Positions 19,716 to 29,333 are shown, counted from the stretch's first letter. The stretch is 64,000 bases of DNA from Aquimarina atlantica (GCF_000626715.1 NZ_AQRA01000016.1:1-64000), one strand, 5' to 3'. The notes: generated from the letters alone by a model not told the origin. Translations and numbers: made by a program.

Positions 19716-19922
19716 AGACATATAGTTTTTGAAATAGGAGAAGTTGTAACCTACACTATTATTTCTATTGAAAATCCAGATAAAAGTGTTCATTATCTAG
19801 TATCCATAATAAAAGAAGATACCCCAGTTCAAGAAGAATTGAAAATTGCAGGTTTTAGATTCTCAAAAAGTAAAAACCCAGCCCTAGAATTATTTTTTGA
19901 ATTAAATCACTTCATTATGTAG
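19716..19922 (+). other. Short open frame without start codon, possible gene remnant
   Basis: A frame of about 68 codons ends at TAG 19920-19922 and encodes a protein-like sequence (FEIGEVVTYTIISIENPDKS, then LKIAGFRFSKSKNPALELFF). No ATG, GTG or TTG in frame precedes it before the upstream stop, so it is probably the remains of a longer gene or coincidental coding-like sequence. It lies beside the RND pseudogene in the same scar. I do not recognise the family. Confidence 0.3.
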
Positions 19923-20049
19923 ACTTTATAATAAATTCATTATGATTAAGTTAGAATGAAAAGCAAATAATATGAGTGAAGCTTCATTATTGATTATAAT
20001 CTATTTTAAATAAAACAAGGTCAAGACTTTTAAAAACTTACTAAAATAG

Positions 20050-20090
20050 AATTACTGTCAAAAAGTGACATAATTACTGTTAAAAAGTGA
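20050..20090. repeat. Two-copy 22-bp-period direct repeat
   Basis: The 19-mers at 20050-20068 (aattactgtcaaaaagtga) and 20072-20090 (aattactgttaaaaagtga) differ at one base and are spaced 22 bp start to start. The first copy also holds a small inverted repeat, TGTCA-aaaag-TGACA. The purpose is unknown; it could be a protein-binding site or the edge of a lost mobile element. Confidence 0.55.
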
Positions 20091-20190
20091 AACTAATTAT
20101 GGAAGAAGAATCCCTAATTTCGTCGCATAATACAAACTCACTTATATTAAAGATAGTCAGCAAGTGAGAAACAAAATTATATTTTCCCCA

Positions 20191-20227
20191 GACGGCTTTT
20201 ATACAACAGTATAGAGGCCGTTTTTTG
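20191..20227 (+). terminator. Rho-independent terminator-like hairpin in the gene-poor scar
   Basis: ACGGCTTTTAT at 20192-20202 pairs with ATAGAGGCCGT at 20211-20221 (11 bp, two G-T pairs) around an 8-base loop and runs into a T-tract. It points to transcription from the left on the plus strand, although only remnants (19716-19922 and a 22-codon ATG frame at 20099-20167) precede it. Confidence 0.6.
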
Positions 20228-20331
20228 TTTATTTTTTTAAGTTATAGACGCTGTTTCGTAGTAATAGAAGTTTTCCTGCCGCCTTTTAGGATTCATTTAT
20301 CACCATTAACTAGAAGATATAAGAACTAAAC

Positions 20332-20364
20332 AAAAAAAGTCACGGTATAAGCCGTGACTTTTTT
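20332..20364. terminator. Bidirectional terminator after the RND operon
   Basis: A perfect hairpin GTCACGG-tataag-CCGTGAC is flanked by an A-run on the left and a T-run on the right, so it works on either strand. It lies 20 bp beyond the stop of the RND permease gene and should end the TetR-TolC-MFP-RND transcript. Confidence 0.85.
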
Positions 20365-20384
20365 GTACTTAATTTTATAAAATG

Positions 20385-23300
20385 TTATGCTGTTGCAGTG
20401 ACTGCTGGTATTACTGCAACTTTCTTTTTACTAAATCTTACTTTAATTCTATGTATGATAAAAAACAGACATGGTACGATAATCAGAGTTAAGAATGTTG
20501 CTATAATCAATCCATATATTACTGCCCAGGCCAATGGTCCCCAGAAAATCACATTATCTCCTCCTAAATAAATTTTGGGATCAAAACTAGAAAATAAAGA
20601 GAAGAAATCTATATTGAAACCTATTGCCAAAGGAATTAACCCTAATACGGTGGTAATAGCAGTTAATAATACTGGTCGTAAACGAGCTTTACCTCCTTTA
20701 ATAATGATTTTCATCACCTCTTCATTAGGTAAAAGCTCTTTTTCAAGAACACCAAGTTCTACTTTTTTACGATCAATTAATAGCTGCGTATAGTCTAATA
20801 AAACTACACCATTATTTACTACAATTCCAGCCAATGAAATAATTCCCATCATCGTCATCATAATTACAAAAGAAGCTCCTGTAACTAATATACCTCCAAA
20901 CACTCCAATAAAACTTAAGAAAATTGCAATCATGATAATAGTAGGTTTTGAAATAGAGCTAAACTGAAAAATTAAAATCAACATAATAAGCCCTAATCCA
21001 GAGAAAAAGGCACCCATTAAGAAAGCCATTTGCTTACCTTGTTCTTCTATCTGACCCGTATAATCAATCTTAACACCTCTAGGCAATTCAATAAAACTAG
21101 CCATTTCGGTCTGGATCTGAGATACAATTGCTCCTGCATCGGTAAAACCAGGTTGAAGCCCAGAATATACAGTAACGACTCTCTTTGTATCTTTATGCTT
21201 GATAGCACTAAAAGACGAGGTATTTCTTTGTGAAGCTACTGCAGAAACTGGTATTTCTTTTAACTGTCCCGAAGCTTGATCTCTAAATGTAATATTTTGA
21301 TTAAATAATGCACTTGTATTATATCTATTGTCTTCGTTAAATCGAACATAGATATCATAATCTTCTCCTTCTTTCTTATATACACCAGCTTTCTCTCCGA
21401 AGATTGAACGACGCAGTTGATTACCAACCTGGCCGGCAGCTACACCTAATTCACCAGCTTTTTCACGATCTACAACAACTTGCATCGCTGGCTTTCCTTT
21501 ATTAACATCAATTTTTAATTCCTCTATACCAGGAATGTTTTTTTCATTAATAAAATTACGCATCTGCTCTGCGATATTGATCAATTCGTCATAATCCGGC
21601 CCTTCAATTTCTATATTAATAGGATAACCCGCAGGAGGGCCAACAGGATCTTTTTCTACCGAAATAGCAACACCGGGATAAATTCCTTTTAGTGCTTCCT
21701 GAACCTTACTTCGAAGGACCTCAGAATCTTTTCCTTTTCGATATTTAAACTCTCTCATAGTTGCCGTAATCTTTGCTTTATGAGGCATTTCGGCATTGCT
21801 GCCTCCATCAGTTTGAGGATTTCCGGCTCCTTCTCCTACTTGTGATACTGCAGATTCTACAAGGAAATTATGCTCTTTTCCTTCTATATATTCTGCATCG
21901 TTTACAACGGCATAAACACGTTGTTCAATTTCTTTGGTAATAGCATTGGTTTTATCGATATCAGTTCCCTGTGGATATTCAATATATACAACAATTTGAT
22001 TGGGCTTATTATCGGGGAAGAATTCTACTTTGGTACGTTGACTTCCGATAGAAGCTCCAAACATAGCAAAAACTATAAATAATAGCATAAATGTACCAAA
22101 TACAAACCCATAGGCTCTCCAACCTCTTAATGCAGAACTCAGAAAACGCTGATATTGATTTTCTAACCAGGCCAGAATTCTTTTCTGAAAGAAATTTGCC
22201 CCTTTTTTAAGGACATATTTATATACCCAAAACATTGCAGCAGTAAAAATCATAAGACTTCCTAATCCTCTTACAGCTCCTCCAAAAATCAATATAAAAA
22301 TCCCAATACCTCCCAATATGATGCTTAATCGAATCAACTGTTTTACAGTTAATGTCTTTTCGCCAATTTCCATAAATTGTGATACCAGCATAGAATTGAT
22401 AAATATGGCGACGAATAATGATGATCCTAATACTACAGATAATGTGATTGGGAAATAAATCATAAATTGTCCCATTACTCCAGGCCACATTCCCAGCGGA
22501 ATAAAAGCTGCGATAGTTGTAGCTGTAGAAATGATGATTGGATACGCAATTTCTCCAATACCTTTTTTGGCTGCCTGAATTCTAGACATACCTTCTTCTT
22601 CCATTAAACGATATACGTTTTCTACTACCACAATACCATTATCAACAAGCATCCCTAATCCCATGATTAATGCAAAAAGAATCATAGTGTTCATTGTGTA
22701 CCCTAAGGCAGAAAGAATCATGAAAGACATAAACATAGACATTGGGATTGCAAATCCAACGAATAATGCATTTCTAAATCCTAAAAAGAACATTAAAACT
22801 CCAACTACCAGGATAATACCAAAGATGATATTATTAACCAAATCACTTACTTGATTATTTGTTTTTTCAGATTGGTCATTTGCAACTGTAATTTCTAAAT
22901 CTTTCGGAAATATATTTTCTGCGGCATCATCAAGAATTACGTTTATTTTTTCTACCGCTTCAATCATATTCTTTCCTGAACGCTTCATAACATCCAGCAT
23001 GACTACATTATGGCCAAATTCTCGTGCATATGTTGTTTTGTCTTCTTCTTTAAAACTTACCTTGGCAATATCTCTTAAATAGACAGCTCCGTTCTGAGAT
23101 TTGACTACAAAATCATCCAGTTGTGATGGACGCTCGATTTCTCCAAGGATTCGTATGGTACGTCTTTGTCCACTAGCAATCATATTTCCTGCAGACATTG
23201 TCATGTTACCATTACGAATAGCATTAATAACATTATCAAAACTCACTTTGGCAGCCATCATTTTGTAAATATCTACTGCTACTTCTACTTCTTTTTCCTG

Positions 23301-23885
23301 AGCACCGCGAATTTCAGCTTTTTTGATTTCAGAAAGATCCTCTATTTCATCTTCAAGATATTCGGCAAATTCTTTTAGTTTTTCTACCGGATAATCCCCC
23401 GAAATATTGATATTCATAATAGGGGTTTCTTCAGAAATACTTAAATCAAAAACATTAGGCTCTACCTTGGCACCATTAAAAGTTGGCCAATCTTCATTTG
23501 CCTTCTCAGAATCAACCTCATCTTTTACTTTTTGCTTAGCTGCTGGTACAGAAAGCTCCTCGTCAAATTCTACAGTTATAATACCATAGTCTTCTTGTGA
23601 AGTTGAAAGAATCTCTACTACATTGCTTACATTTTTTAATTTGTCCTCTAGAGGATCTATAATTAGACGTTCGATATCCTCGGCCGTATTTCCCGGGTAA
23701 GGTACGCTGATGTATATTTTGGTTTCATTAATCTCAGGGAAGTTTTCTCGTGGCATAGAAAAGTATGCAGAAAGCCCCAAAATCAAGAATATACCAATCA
23801 TTACATAGATGGTAGTTGGATTGTTTATCGCCCAAGACGATAATCTAAATTCCTTATCTACCTTTTTCTTATTAACTTCTTCCAT
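20385..23885 (-). CDS. RND efflux permease (AcrB/HAE1-type)
   Basis: An 1166-aa inner-membrane proton-driven efflux pump subunit. Evidence is the N-terminal membrane anchor after SSWAINNPTTIYVMIG, the porter-domain segment SVPYPGNTAEDIERLIIDPL typical of RND pumps, a TM4 segment GLGMLVDNGIVVVENVYRLM with an acidic residue at D415 for proton relay, the large second periplasmic loop, and a C-terminal membrane block ending GLIIATFLTLIIVPCLFFI. Length fits the upper end of the family; an extra hydrophobic stretch around residues 505-545 (IILGGIGIFILIFGG) precedes the second half. It is the last gene of the operon, 7 bp after the adaptor gene. Substrate cannot be read from sequence; drugs, bile-like compounds or endogenous metabolites are all possible. 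Confidence 0.93.
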   Translation of the reverse strand: MEEVNKKKVDKEFRLSSWAINNPTTIYVMIGIFLILGLSAYFSMPRENFPEINETKIYISVPYPGNTAEDIERLIIDPLEDKLKNVSNVVEILSTSQEDYGIITVEFDEELSVPAAKQKVKDEVDSEKANEDWPTFNGAKVEPNVFDLSISEETPIMNINISGDYPVEKLKEFAEYLEDEIEDLSEIKKAEIRGAQEKEVEVAVDIYKMMAAKVSFDNVINAIRNGNMTMSAGNMIASGQRRTIRILGEIERPSQLDDFVVKSQNGAVYLRDIAKVSFKEEDKTTYAREFGHNVVMLDVMKRSGKNMIEAVEKINVILDDAAENIFPKDLEITVANDQSEKTNNQVSDLVNNIIFGIILVVGVLMFFLGFRNALFVGFAIPMSMFMSFMILSALGYTMNTMILFALIMGLGMLVDNGIVVVENVYRLMEEEGMSRIQAAKKGIGEIAYPIIISTATTIAAFIPLGMWPGVMGQFMIYFPITLSVVLGSSLFVAIFINSMLVSQFMEIGEKTLTVKQLIRLSIILGGIGIFILIFGGAVRGLGSLMIFTAAMFWVYKYVLKKGANFFQKRILAWLENQYQRFLSSALRGWRAYGFVFGTFMLLFIVFAMFGASIGSQRTKVEFFPDNKPNQIVVYIEYPQGTDIDKTNAITKEIEQRVYAVVNDAEYIEGKEHNFLVESAVSQVGEGAGNPQTDGGSNAEMPHKAKITATMREFKYRKGKDSEVLRSKVQEALKGIYPGVAISVEKDPVGPPAGYPINIEIEGPDYDELINIAEQMRNFINEKNIPGIEELKIDVNKGKPAMQVVVDREKAGELGVAAGQVGNQLRRSIFGEKAGVYKKEGEDYDIYVRFNEDNRYNTSALFNQNITFRDQASGQLKEIPVSAVASQRNTSSFSAIKHKDTKRVVTVYSGLQPGFTDAGAIVSQIQTEMASFIELPRGVKIDYTGQIEEQGKQMAFLMGAFFSGLGLIMLILIFQFSSISKPTIIMIAIFLSFIGVFGGILVTGASFVIMMTMMGIISLAGIVVNNGVVLLDYTQLLIDRKKVELGVLEKELLPNEEVMKIIIKGGKARLRPVLLTAITTVLGLIPLAIGFNIDFFSLFSSFDPKIYLGGDNVIFWGPLAWAVIYGLIIATFLTLIIVPCLFFIIHRIKVRFSKKKVAVIPAVTATA

Positions 23886-23892
23886 AGGAGTG

Positions 23893-25059
23893 TTAGTTTA
23901 AAATTTTAACTTTCTGACCATCTTTTACACTTCTTGCACCTTCACTAATAATGGCATCACCACTAGTAAGGCCTTCGGTGATCTCTATGAGATCTCCTTG
24001 TGTTTTTCCAGTTTTAATAATTACTCTTTTGGCTTCAGCAATATTTTCAGAATTCTTATCCAGAGTAACATAAGTGTATTGATCTCCTTCTGCATTTTCA
24101 GAAATGATACTTTGTGGGATTAGTATCGCTTTTTCATTAGTGTAATCATTAATTTTTACTTTGGCAGTAAGATTTGGTTTTATGGTTCCTCCATTCGAAG
24201 GAATACCAACTTCTACCATAAAAGAACGATTGTTTGGATTGATATAATTTCCTACCTGACGAACTTTTGTGTTTATTGTTTTTCCAAGAATTGGGAAGTA
24301 TACTTCTACATCTTTTCCTTTTGTAATATTTGGGATATAACGCTCTGGAACTTCTGTTTCGATATACATATCATTTAAATTAACAATGCGTATTAATGCA
24401 GACTGCCCAGGAGAGACAACACTTCCCTGTTCTGTAATTACATCATCAATAACTCCAGAAAATGGAGCAGTTACAGTTGTTTTTGCTAATTGACGTTTGA
24501 TCTGGTTTACCACATTTTGTTGAGCTTCAAAATTTGTTTTAGCTTCAAGATATTGAATTTCAGAACCAATTTTTTGATCCCATAGTCTTTTTTGACGATC
24601 AAATGTTGTTTTTGCTAATTGTGCCTGTACCTCTACCTGAGATAATTGCTGGCTTAATCCACCATCATCAATTCTGGCTAATAATTGCCCTTTAGAGACT
24701 TTTTGCCCTTCTTTAACATAAACTCGAGTTAAGATACCGCCCATTTCTGGATATAGAACTATATTCTTTTTGGTTTCAACATTTCCTTGTAACTCCAGAA
24801 AATGATTAAACAAAGTATCTTTGGCCATAATTGTAGTTACCAAAGGAAGTTTTTTTACAGAATCTAAAGAAGCGATTGCCTCGTCTAATTGTTTTAATTG
24901 ATCAGCAACAGCTTGTTGCTCGGCTACTATTTCGGTTCTTTTTGCACGTAATGCTTGCAGATTACCGTCTTCTATAATTTTGTCAATAGACTTTGTATTA
25001 TTTTGTCCACACGAAATGATAAGAAGTGATATAGATAATATGGAAAGTACCTTTTTCAT
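23893..25059 (-). CDS. Efflux RND periplasmic adaptor subunit (lipoprotein)
   Basis: A 388-aa membrane-fusion protein that bridges the RND pump and the outer-membrane channel. The N-terminus ends in a lipobox (SLLIISCGQ, lipidated Cys18). A short coiled coil (residues 35-70) precedes the biotinyl-lipoyl half-motifs (VLYPEMGGILTRVYVKEGQK and KTTVTAPFSGVIDDVITEQG) that flank the alpha-hairpin. A beta-barrel and membrane-proximal domain follow (DMYIETEVPERYIPNI, TKGKDVEVYFPILG). It lies 7 bp before the permease gene and about 100 bp after the TolC-like gene, in the usual channel-adaptor-pump order of Bacteroidota. Confidence 0.93.
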   Translation of the reverse strand: MKKVLSILSISLLIISCGQNNTKSIDKIIEDGNLQALRAKRTEIVAEQQAVADQLKQLDEAIASLDSVKKLPLVTTIMAKDTLFNHFLELQGNVETKKNIVLYPEMGGILTRVYVKEGQKVSKGQLLARIDDGGLSQQLSQVEVQAQLAKTTFDRQKRLWDQKIGSEIQYLEAKTNFEAQQNVVNQIKRQLAKTTVTAPFSGVIDDVITEQGSVVSPGQSALIRIVNLNDMYIETEVPERYIPNITKGKDVEVYFPILGKTINTKVRQVGNYINPNNRSFMVEVGIPSNGGTIKPNLTAKVKINDYTNEKAILIPQSIISENAEGDQYTYVTLDKNSENIAEAKRVIIKTGKTQGDLIEITEGLTSGDAIISEGARSVKDGQKVKILN

Positions 25060-25158
25060 TTGTTTTTGTTTTATTGTTTTTCAATGACCAAATAGAATTC
25101 ACCAATACTAATTATAGTTAATGTTAATAAAATAGTGATGGCTTATTTCATATCATGG

Positions 25159-26520
25159 TTAATTGTTGTTTGGTGTGTTTAAAATCGTTTCTAATTCAGC
25201 TTTTTTATTTATAATATCAAGCATGGCATTTAACACTTCATTTTGAGAAGAATATAGCTGTAATTGCGCTTGTCTCAATTCAAAACTAGAGGCAAGGCCT
25301 TCTGTATATTTGATCTGATTTTTTTTCTCTATTCGCTCTGCTAGTGTGAGATTTTGCTTTGAAGTATTATAGCTTTCTATCGAAAACTTATAATCACTTA
25401 TTGCAGTATCATACTTAAGTTGTATTTCTCGCTGAATTCTCAAAAAATCGGTTCTCGATTGTTCGTCGGCTATTTTGGCTTGTTGTGTTCTGGCGCTTCT
25501 TTTTAAAGAACTGAAAATCGGAATCTTCAAGCTCGCTCCCAAAATAGACGATTGAAACCAACGTTGATCACTATCTAAAAAAGTAAAAGAATTACTATTA
25601 GCTTGCGTACCATAATTAACAAAAGCAGACAAAGAGGGGAGTGCCCTGCTTTTTTCTAGTTTTAACTCTAACCGCGTTTGTTCGGTAAGAAGATATGCTA
25701 ATCTATAATCTATATTATTTTCTATGTTAAATGGTTTTGCGATAACAGATTGATCCATGTTTTTTAAAGCAAGACCATCTAAATTATCAGAAAGCACAAT
25801 ATTCGAATCAACAGGCACTCCAAGAGTTAGATTAAACATTTGCATAGCGATTTTTTCTAACCGTTCTGCATTACTAAACTGATTCTTAATTTGTAATAAA
25901 GTAATTTGTAGTTGCTCTACATCTTCTTCTTCTGCCAGACCATTCTCGAAAATCTTTTTTGTTTCCAGATAGTTTTTCTCTAGAGTAGCAACATTATTTT
26001 CAAGAATCTTTACGCTTTCCTGAGCGACAAGTACACTTCCATATGCGTTAATAACACCTTTACGAACTTCGAGTTGGGTTTTTTCTTCAACATCATTGTT
26101 ATATTGTAAAAAACTCTTTGCAGCCTGTAAACCAACTAAATAGGATCCGTCAAAAATAAGTTGACTTAGAGTTGCTGTTGCCGATGCTTGTTGTTTTGTT
26201 CCAAAAACAACAGGAACAAAAGTTCCAGGTTCTCCACCGACAACTTCTCCTGGTAATAGCGAAACAGGTTGCTTTAATTGATTTTGATAATCGACCGATG
26301 CACTAATTTGAGGAAGACCATCTGCTGTAGTTTCCCATTTTCTTTTAAGTGCTTTTGCTACATCACGTCTTGCATTAATAGATTGATAACTGTTTTTTAG
26401 TGCGAATTCTATCGCCTCATCTAGTGTAAAGGAATATGAAGAATTTGCTGGTGGTTGTTGAGCTAATATTGTGGTTGTAAATAACCAGCTCAAACAAATT
26501 AACCAAAGGTTGTTTCTCAT
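25159..26520 (-). CDS. TolC-family outer-membrane efflux channel
   Basis: A 453-aa protein with a signal peptide (residues 1-20, TTTILAQQ). It has the two-fold repeat of the outer-membrane efflux protein family: long helices with the AxxSARAL-like start (FTLDEAIEFALKNSYQSINA), a first strand pair (GTKQQASATATLSQLIFDGS), helices rich in Glu/Gln, and the second repeat (LPSLSAFVNYGTQANSNSF, ILGASLKIPIFSSL). It would form the outer-membrane exit duct for the RND pump encoded downstream. It starts 5 bp after the TetR gene, so it should be co-transcribed with and controlled by that repressor. Confidence 0.92.
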   Translation of the reverse strand: MRNNLWLICLSWLFTTTILAQQPPANSSYSFTLDEAIEFALKNSYQSINARRDVAKALKRKWETTADGLPQISASVDYQNQLKQPVSLLPGEVVGGEPGTFVPVVFGTKQQASATATLSQLIFDGSYLVGLQAAKSFLQYNNDVEEKTQLEVRKGVINAYGSVLVAQESVKILENNVATLEKNYLETKKIFENGLAEEEDVEQLQITLLQIKNQFSNAERLEKIAMQMFNLTLGVPVDSNIVLSDNLDGLALKNMDQSVIAKPFNIENNIDYRLAYLLTEQTRLELKLEKSRALPSLSAFVNYGTQANSNSFTFLDSDQRWFQSSILGASLKIPIFSSLKRSARTQQAKIADEQSRTDFLRIQREIQLKYDTAISDYKFSIESYNTSKQNLTLAERIEKKNQIKYTEGLASSFELRQAQLQLYSSQNEVLNAMLDIINKKAELETILNTPNNN

Positions 26521-26525
26521 AGATA

Positions 26526-27125
26526 TTACTCTTTTATTAGTAGATTGTTTAAAATTTCTAATCCTTTTTTTGTGGCAATGCCCCTAACATGATATTCGAG
26601 GTAATCTGCCATAAGTTGAGTTATGGGGAATTTTTGCATCGGAAACATTTCTTGATCCTTTATTCCAATTGCTCCAATAAAATATATTCTTGAAATAAAT
26701 TGGATGTCTATGTTTTTTCTAAAAACATCTTCATTAATTCCTCTTTCAAGATTTTCAATAACACATTCCTGCATCATATCAAATTGTCGGGCTTTAAGAG
26801 CTTTGTATATCTTGGGATAATATTTTTGAAGCTGGTATTGCGGTGCAGTCTTTTCATTTTTAAGATGTCGTAATACAAAGGCTTTAATCTCATATAACTC
26901 TTCTATAGGCCCGTTTTTTTGATCTACAATAGCATCTATTCCATCAGAAATAGTACAAAAAAGATGGTCTGTAGTTGCTTTTACCAGTGCTGTTTTATTT
27001 TGAAAATGTGTGTAAATTGTCTTTTTAGAAATTCCCATCTCGGTAGCAAGATCATCCATAGTGACACTCTTAAAACCCAGATTCAAAAACATATCATTAG
27101 CTTTTTCTATTATTTTGTCTTTCAT
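26526..27125 (-). CDS. TetR/AcrR-family repressor of the efflux operon
   Basis: A 199-aa protein with the N-terminal TetR helix-turn-helix at about residues 20-50 (VTMDDLATEMGISKKTIYTH followed by FQNKTALVKA). The helical C-terminal ligand domain is family-variable. It is the first gene of the tetR-tolC-MFP-RND operon, 5 bp before tolC. A 9-bp perfect inverted repeat and a Bacteroidota promoter lie just upstream (27146-27186), which fits autoregulation and derepression of the pump by an unknown ligand. Confidence 0.9.
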   Translation of the reverse strand: MKDKIIEKANDMFLNLGFKSVTMDDLATEMGISKKTIYTHFQNKTALVKATTDHLFCTISDGIDAIVDQKNGPIEELYEIKAFVLRHLKNEKTAPQYQLQKYYPKIYKALKARQFDMMQECVIENLERGINEDVFRKNIDIQFISRIYFIGAIGIKDQEMFPMQKFPITQLMADYLEYHVRGIATKKGLEILNNLLIKE

Positions 27126-27145
27126 TAAAGGGATTCATTTTTTGC

Positions 27146-27186
27146 CAAATGTACATACGGAAACTTTAAAAACAATAAAAGTTTCC
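27146..27186 (-). promoter_or_regulatory. Promoter with overlapping TetR operator
   Basis: On the minus strand TACATTTG (27153-27146) matches TAnnTTTG, with TTG at 27175-27173 exactly 19 bases upstream. A perfect inverted repeat GGAAACTTT (27159-27167) / AAAGTTTCC (27178-27186), with a 10-bp spacer, covers the -33 element, so a bound dimer would block RNA polymerase. The predicted start is about 14 nt ahead of the tetR ATG. Confidence 0.65.
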
Positions 27187-27308
27187 TGGGTTTCACAAAT
27201 TTTTAACATAACACCCAGATTTTGATCGGCAAAAATGTTTTAGAGACCAGATTACGATTAGCATTAGTTTTTTAAAAAGTTTCAATTACTTTAGCATAAA
27301 AAAATACT

Positions 27309-28283
27309 GTGCATACAATTTCTGATTATCAGAGATATTTTTTAGAATATCTGTCTAAAAAAACGATAACTAAAGAACCCAAGAATCTTTACGAGCCAAT
27401 ATCTTATATTCTTAATCTTGGCGGTAAACGATTGCGGCCAATTTTGGTATTAATGGCTTCCGAAATTTTTGGAGGAGATTACAAAAAAGCTTTAGATGCA
27501 GCATTGGCTATAGAGGTTTTTCATAATTTTTCATTAATACATGATGATATTATGGATGATGCCCCTCTTAGAAGAGGAAAAGAAACTGTTCATGAAAAAT
27601 GGGATATAAATACAGGGATTCTTTCTGGAGACGCCATGTTGATTAATGCTTATCAATTGTTTGAAAATTATGAAGGAGATACTTTTAGAGAGTTAGCTAA
27701 ATTATTTACGAAGACAGCAATAGAAGTATGTGAGGGACAACAATATGATATTGATTTTGAAACCAGAGATGATGTAACTATTCCCGAGTATATCCAAATG
27801 ATAGAATATAAGACAGCGGTTTTAGTTGGTGCGGCAATGAGTATGGGAGCTATCGTTGCTAATGCTTCAGAAGATTGCAGATCATCGATTTATGATTTTG
27901 GAAAATTATTAGGATTAGCATTTCAACTTCAGGATGATTATTTGGACGCTTTTGGCGACCCTAAAACTTTTGGCAAACAAGTAGGAGGAGATATTATAGA
28001 GAATAAGAAGACTATTTTATATCTAAAGGCTTTAGAATTTGCGAGTGAAGATGAGCAAAAACAATTAAGAGAATTATTTTCTCTTTCTCCTAATGATCCG
28101 TCTCAAAAAATAGATACAGTAAAAGATCTTTTTGAGACTACAGGCGCAAAAGACAAAACACGATTAGAGATCGAAAAATATACCAATAAAGCATTTTCGG
28201 TTTTAGAAACCCTCTCTATTACAGAGGATAAAAAAGCCATATTGAAATCATTTGGAGAACAATTAATGAATCGAAGTGTCTAA
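27309..28283 (+). CDS. Polyprenyl diphosphate synthase
   Basis: A 324-aa trans-isoprenyl diphosphate synthase. It elongates allylic diphosphates with isopentenyl diphosphate to make the long polyprenyl chain of menaquinone. The first aspartate-rich motif is at residues 79-84 in FSLIHDDIMDDAPLRRG, the GGKRLRP substrate motif lies ahead of it, and the second motif is in LAFQLQDDYLDAFGDP followed by GKQVGGDIIENKKT. The start is GTG at 27309. It is divergent from tetR, and the downstream 117-aa gene begins inside its last codons (8-bp overlap). Chain length cannot be set from the sequence alone. Confidence 0.92.
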   Translation: MHTISDYQRYFLEYLSKKTITKEPKNLYEPISYILNLGGKRLRPILVLMASEIFGGDYKKALDAALAIEVFHNFSLIHDDIMDDAPLRRGKETVHEKWDINTGILSGDAMLINAYQLFENYEGDTFRELAKLFTKTAIEVCEGQQYDIDFETRDDVTIPEYIQMIEYKTAVLVGAAMSMGAIVANASEDCRSSIYDFGKLLGLAFQLQDDYLDAFGDPKTFGKQVGGDIIENKKTILYLKALEFASEDEQKQLRELFSLSPNDPSQKIDTVKDLFETTGAKDKTRLEIEKYTNKAFSVLETLSITEDKKAILKSFGEQLMNRSV

Positions 28284-28629
28284 CAAGTATAATCTTATTA
28301 CTACAAAGCAATTAATAGATGAGGTTTCTAATTCTGATTTGTATCCTCAGTTTCTGGCGCAGTTACAAAAAGATTTGAATCGCGCAGGGATTGATTATGA
28401 TATCAAAAGTAAAACGCCTCAGGATTTGTTTTCTGAAGTGACGTACTTGCTTGTTGAAAAATTGCAGAATGCTTTTAATGAGTATCTTAATTTATTGTAT
28501 GCTGTAGATGTTTCTGAAACTAAGATAAGAAGCCTGGATTCTGAAGATAGTGTCGATATAGCAGAGCATGCTACATATTTGATTTTAAAACGAGAATGGC
28601 AAAAGGTTTGGTATAGAAACAAAGGATGA
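28276..28629 (+). CDS. Conserved hypothetical protein coupled to polyprenyl synthase
   Basis: A 117-aa, mainly helical, soluble protein with no signal peptide. The GTG start at 28276 overlaps the end of the polyprenyl synthase gene by 8 bp, and its stop TGA overlaps an ATG at 28626 (ATGA), so it is translationally coupled on both sides. Features are an N-terminal NLITTKQLIDEVSNSDLYPQ, a mixed-charge middle and ILKREWQKVWYRNKG at the end. I do not recognise a family. Confidence 0.7.
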   Translation: MSNKYNLITTKQLIDEVSNSDLYPQFLAQLQKDLNRAGIDYDIKSKTPQDLFSEVTYLLVEKLQNAFNEYLNLLYAVDVSETKIRSLDSEDSVDIAEHATYLILKREWQKVWYRNKG

Positions 28630-28697
28630 GATTCGATGGATCAAAAAACTATCTTAGAGGTAAAATAGAATGTAGGATAACTAGAAATTTTAAATGT

Positions 28698-29324
28698 ATG
28701 AAGTTCTATAGCAGTATTTTCTTATTTTTCGTATTAACGATTAATTATGGTCAGGATATTTCTCAGGATAAAATAAACATTTCCTACGAAGAGTTTTTGA
28801 GAGAAGTTGGTAAAAAAGAAAGAGACACTTTGATTACACAAATATCTAAGAGATATCATTGTTCAGAATATTTCTCAGGGAACATTTATTATTATTATAA
28901 AGATGATCAATTAAAATTGATAAAACATATCTATAAGCAAAACTGGGATAATAGTTTAGAATATTACTATATCAAAAATGATACACTACAGTTATTTACA
29001 ACATTTACCGAGATTATTCGATCTAATACTCGGTATACCAAGAGCGAAAGAGAATCGTCTTTTTCAATGGAGAAAGTGTTAGATGTTACCGAAAATCGAA
29101 CTTTTTTACGGCAAAATCATATTGTAATGTGTCATGAAAGGCAGGATATGAAAAAACAATCAGAGTGGGATCAGGATTTTTTTAATACCCTTAATTTTAA
29201 AAAAGCAGATTGTACTATAGATGTTGAAGATCTACGTTATAAATATAGAACACTTCGCAAAGCTGAAAAAAAACTCGTAAAATATGGAGGAAAGCCACAT
29301 AATTGTATTTTTTATTTGTGGTAA
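28698..29324 (+). CDS. Secreted hypothetical protein
   Basis: A 208-aa protein from the ATG at 28698. I chose this start because the next residues (KFYSSIFLFFVLTINYGQ) form a standard signal peptide. An in-frame ATG at 28626, overlapping the previous stop, would add 24 residues of polar sequence in front and is less likely. The mature part is rich in Tyr, Lys and Asp (GNIYYYYKDDQLKLIKHIYK), with a C-terminal basic stretch and NCIFYLW at the end. There are three cysteines in the mature chain. Function unknown. It ends 9 bp before the convergent barrel-protein gene. Confidence 0.65.
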   Translation: MKFYSSIFLFFVLTINYGQDISQDKINISYEEFLREVGKKERDTLITQISKRYHCSEYFSGNIYYYYKDDQLKLIKHIYKQNWDNSLEYYYIKNDTLQLFTTFTEIIRSNTRYTKSERESSFSMEKVLDVTENRTFLRQNHIVMCHERQDMKKQSEWDQDFFNTLNFKKADCTIDVEDLRYKYRTLRKAEKKLVKYGGKPHNCIFYLW

Positions 29325-29333
29325 GATAACTTT

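Noticed and set aside
20099..20167. A 22-codon ATG frame as a peptide gene
   Set aside because: Too short, no recognisable features, lies in the gene-poor scar; recorded only as part of that region.
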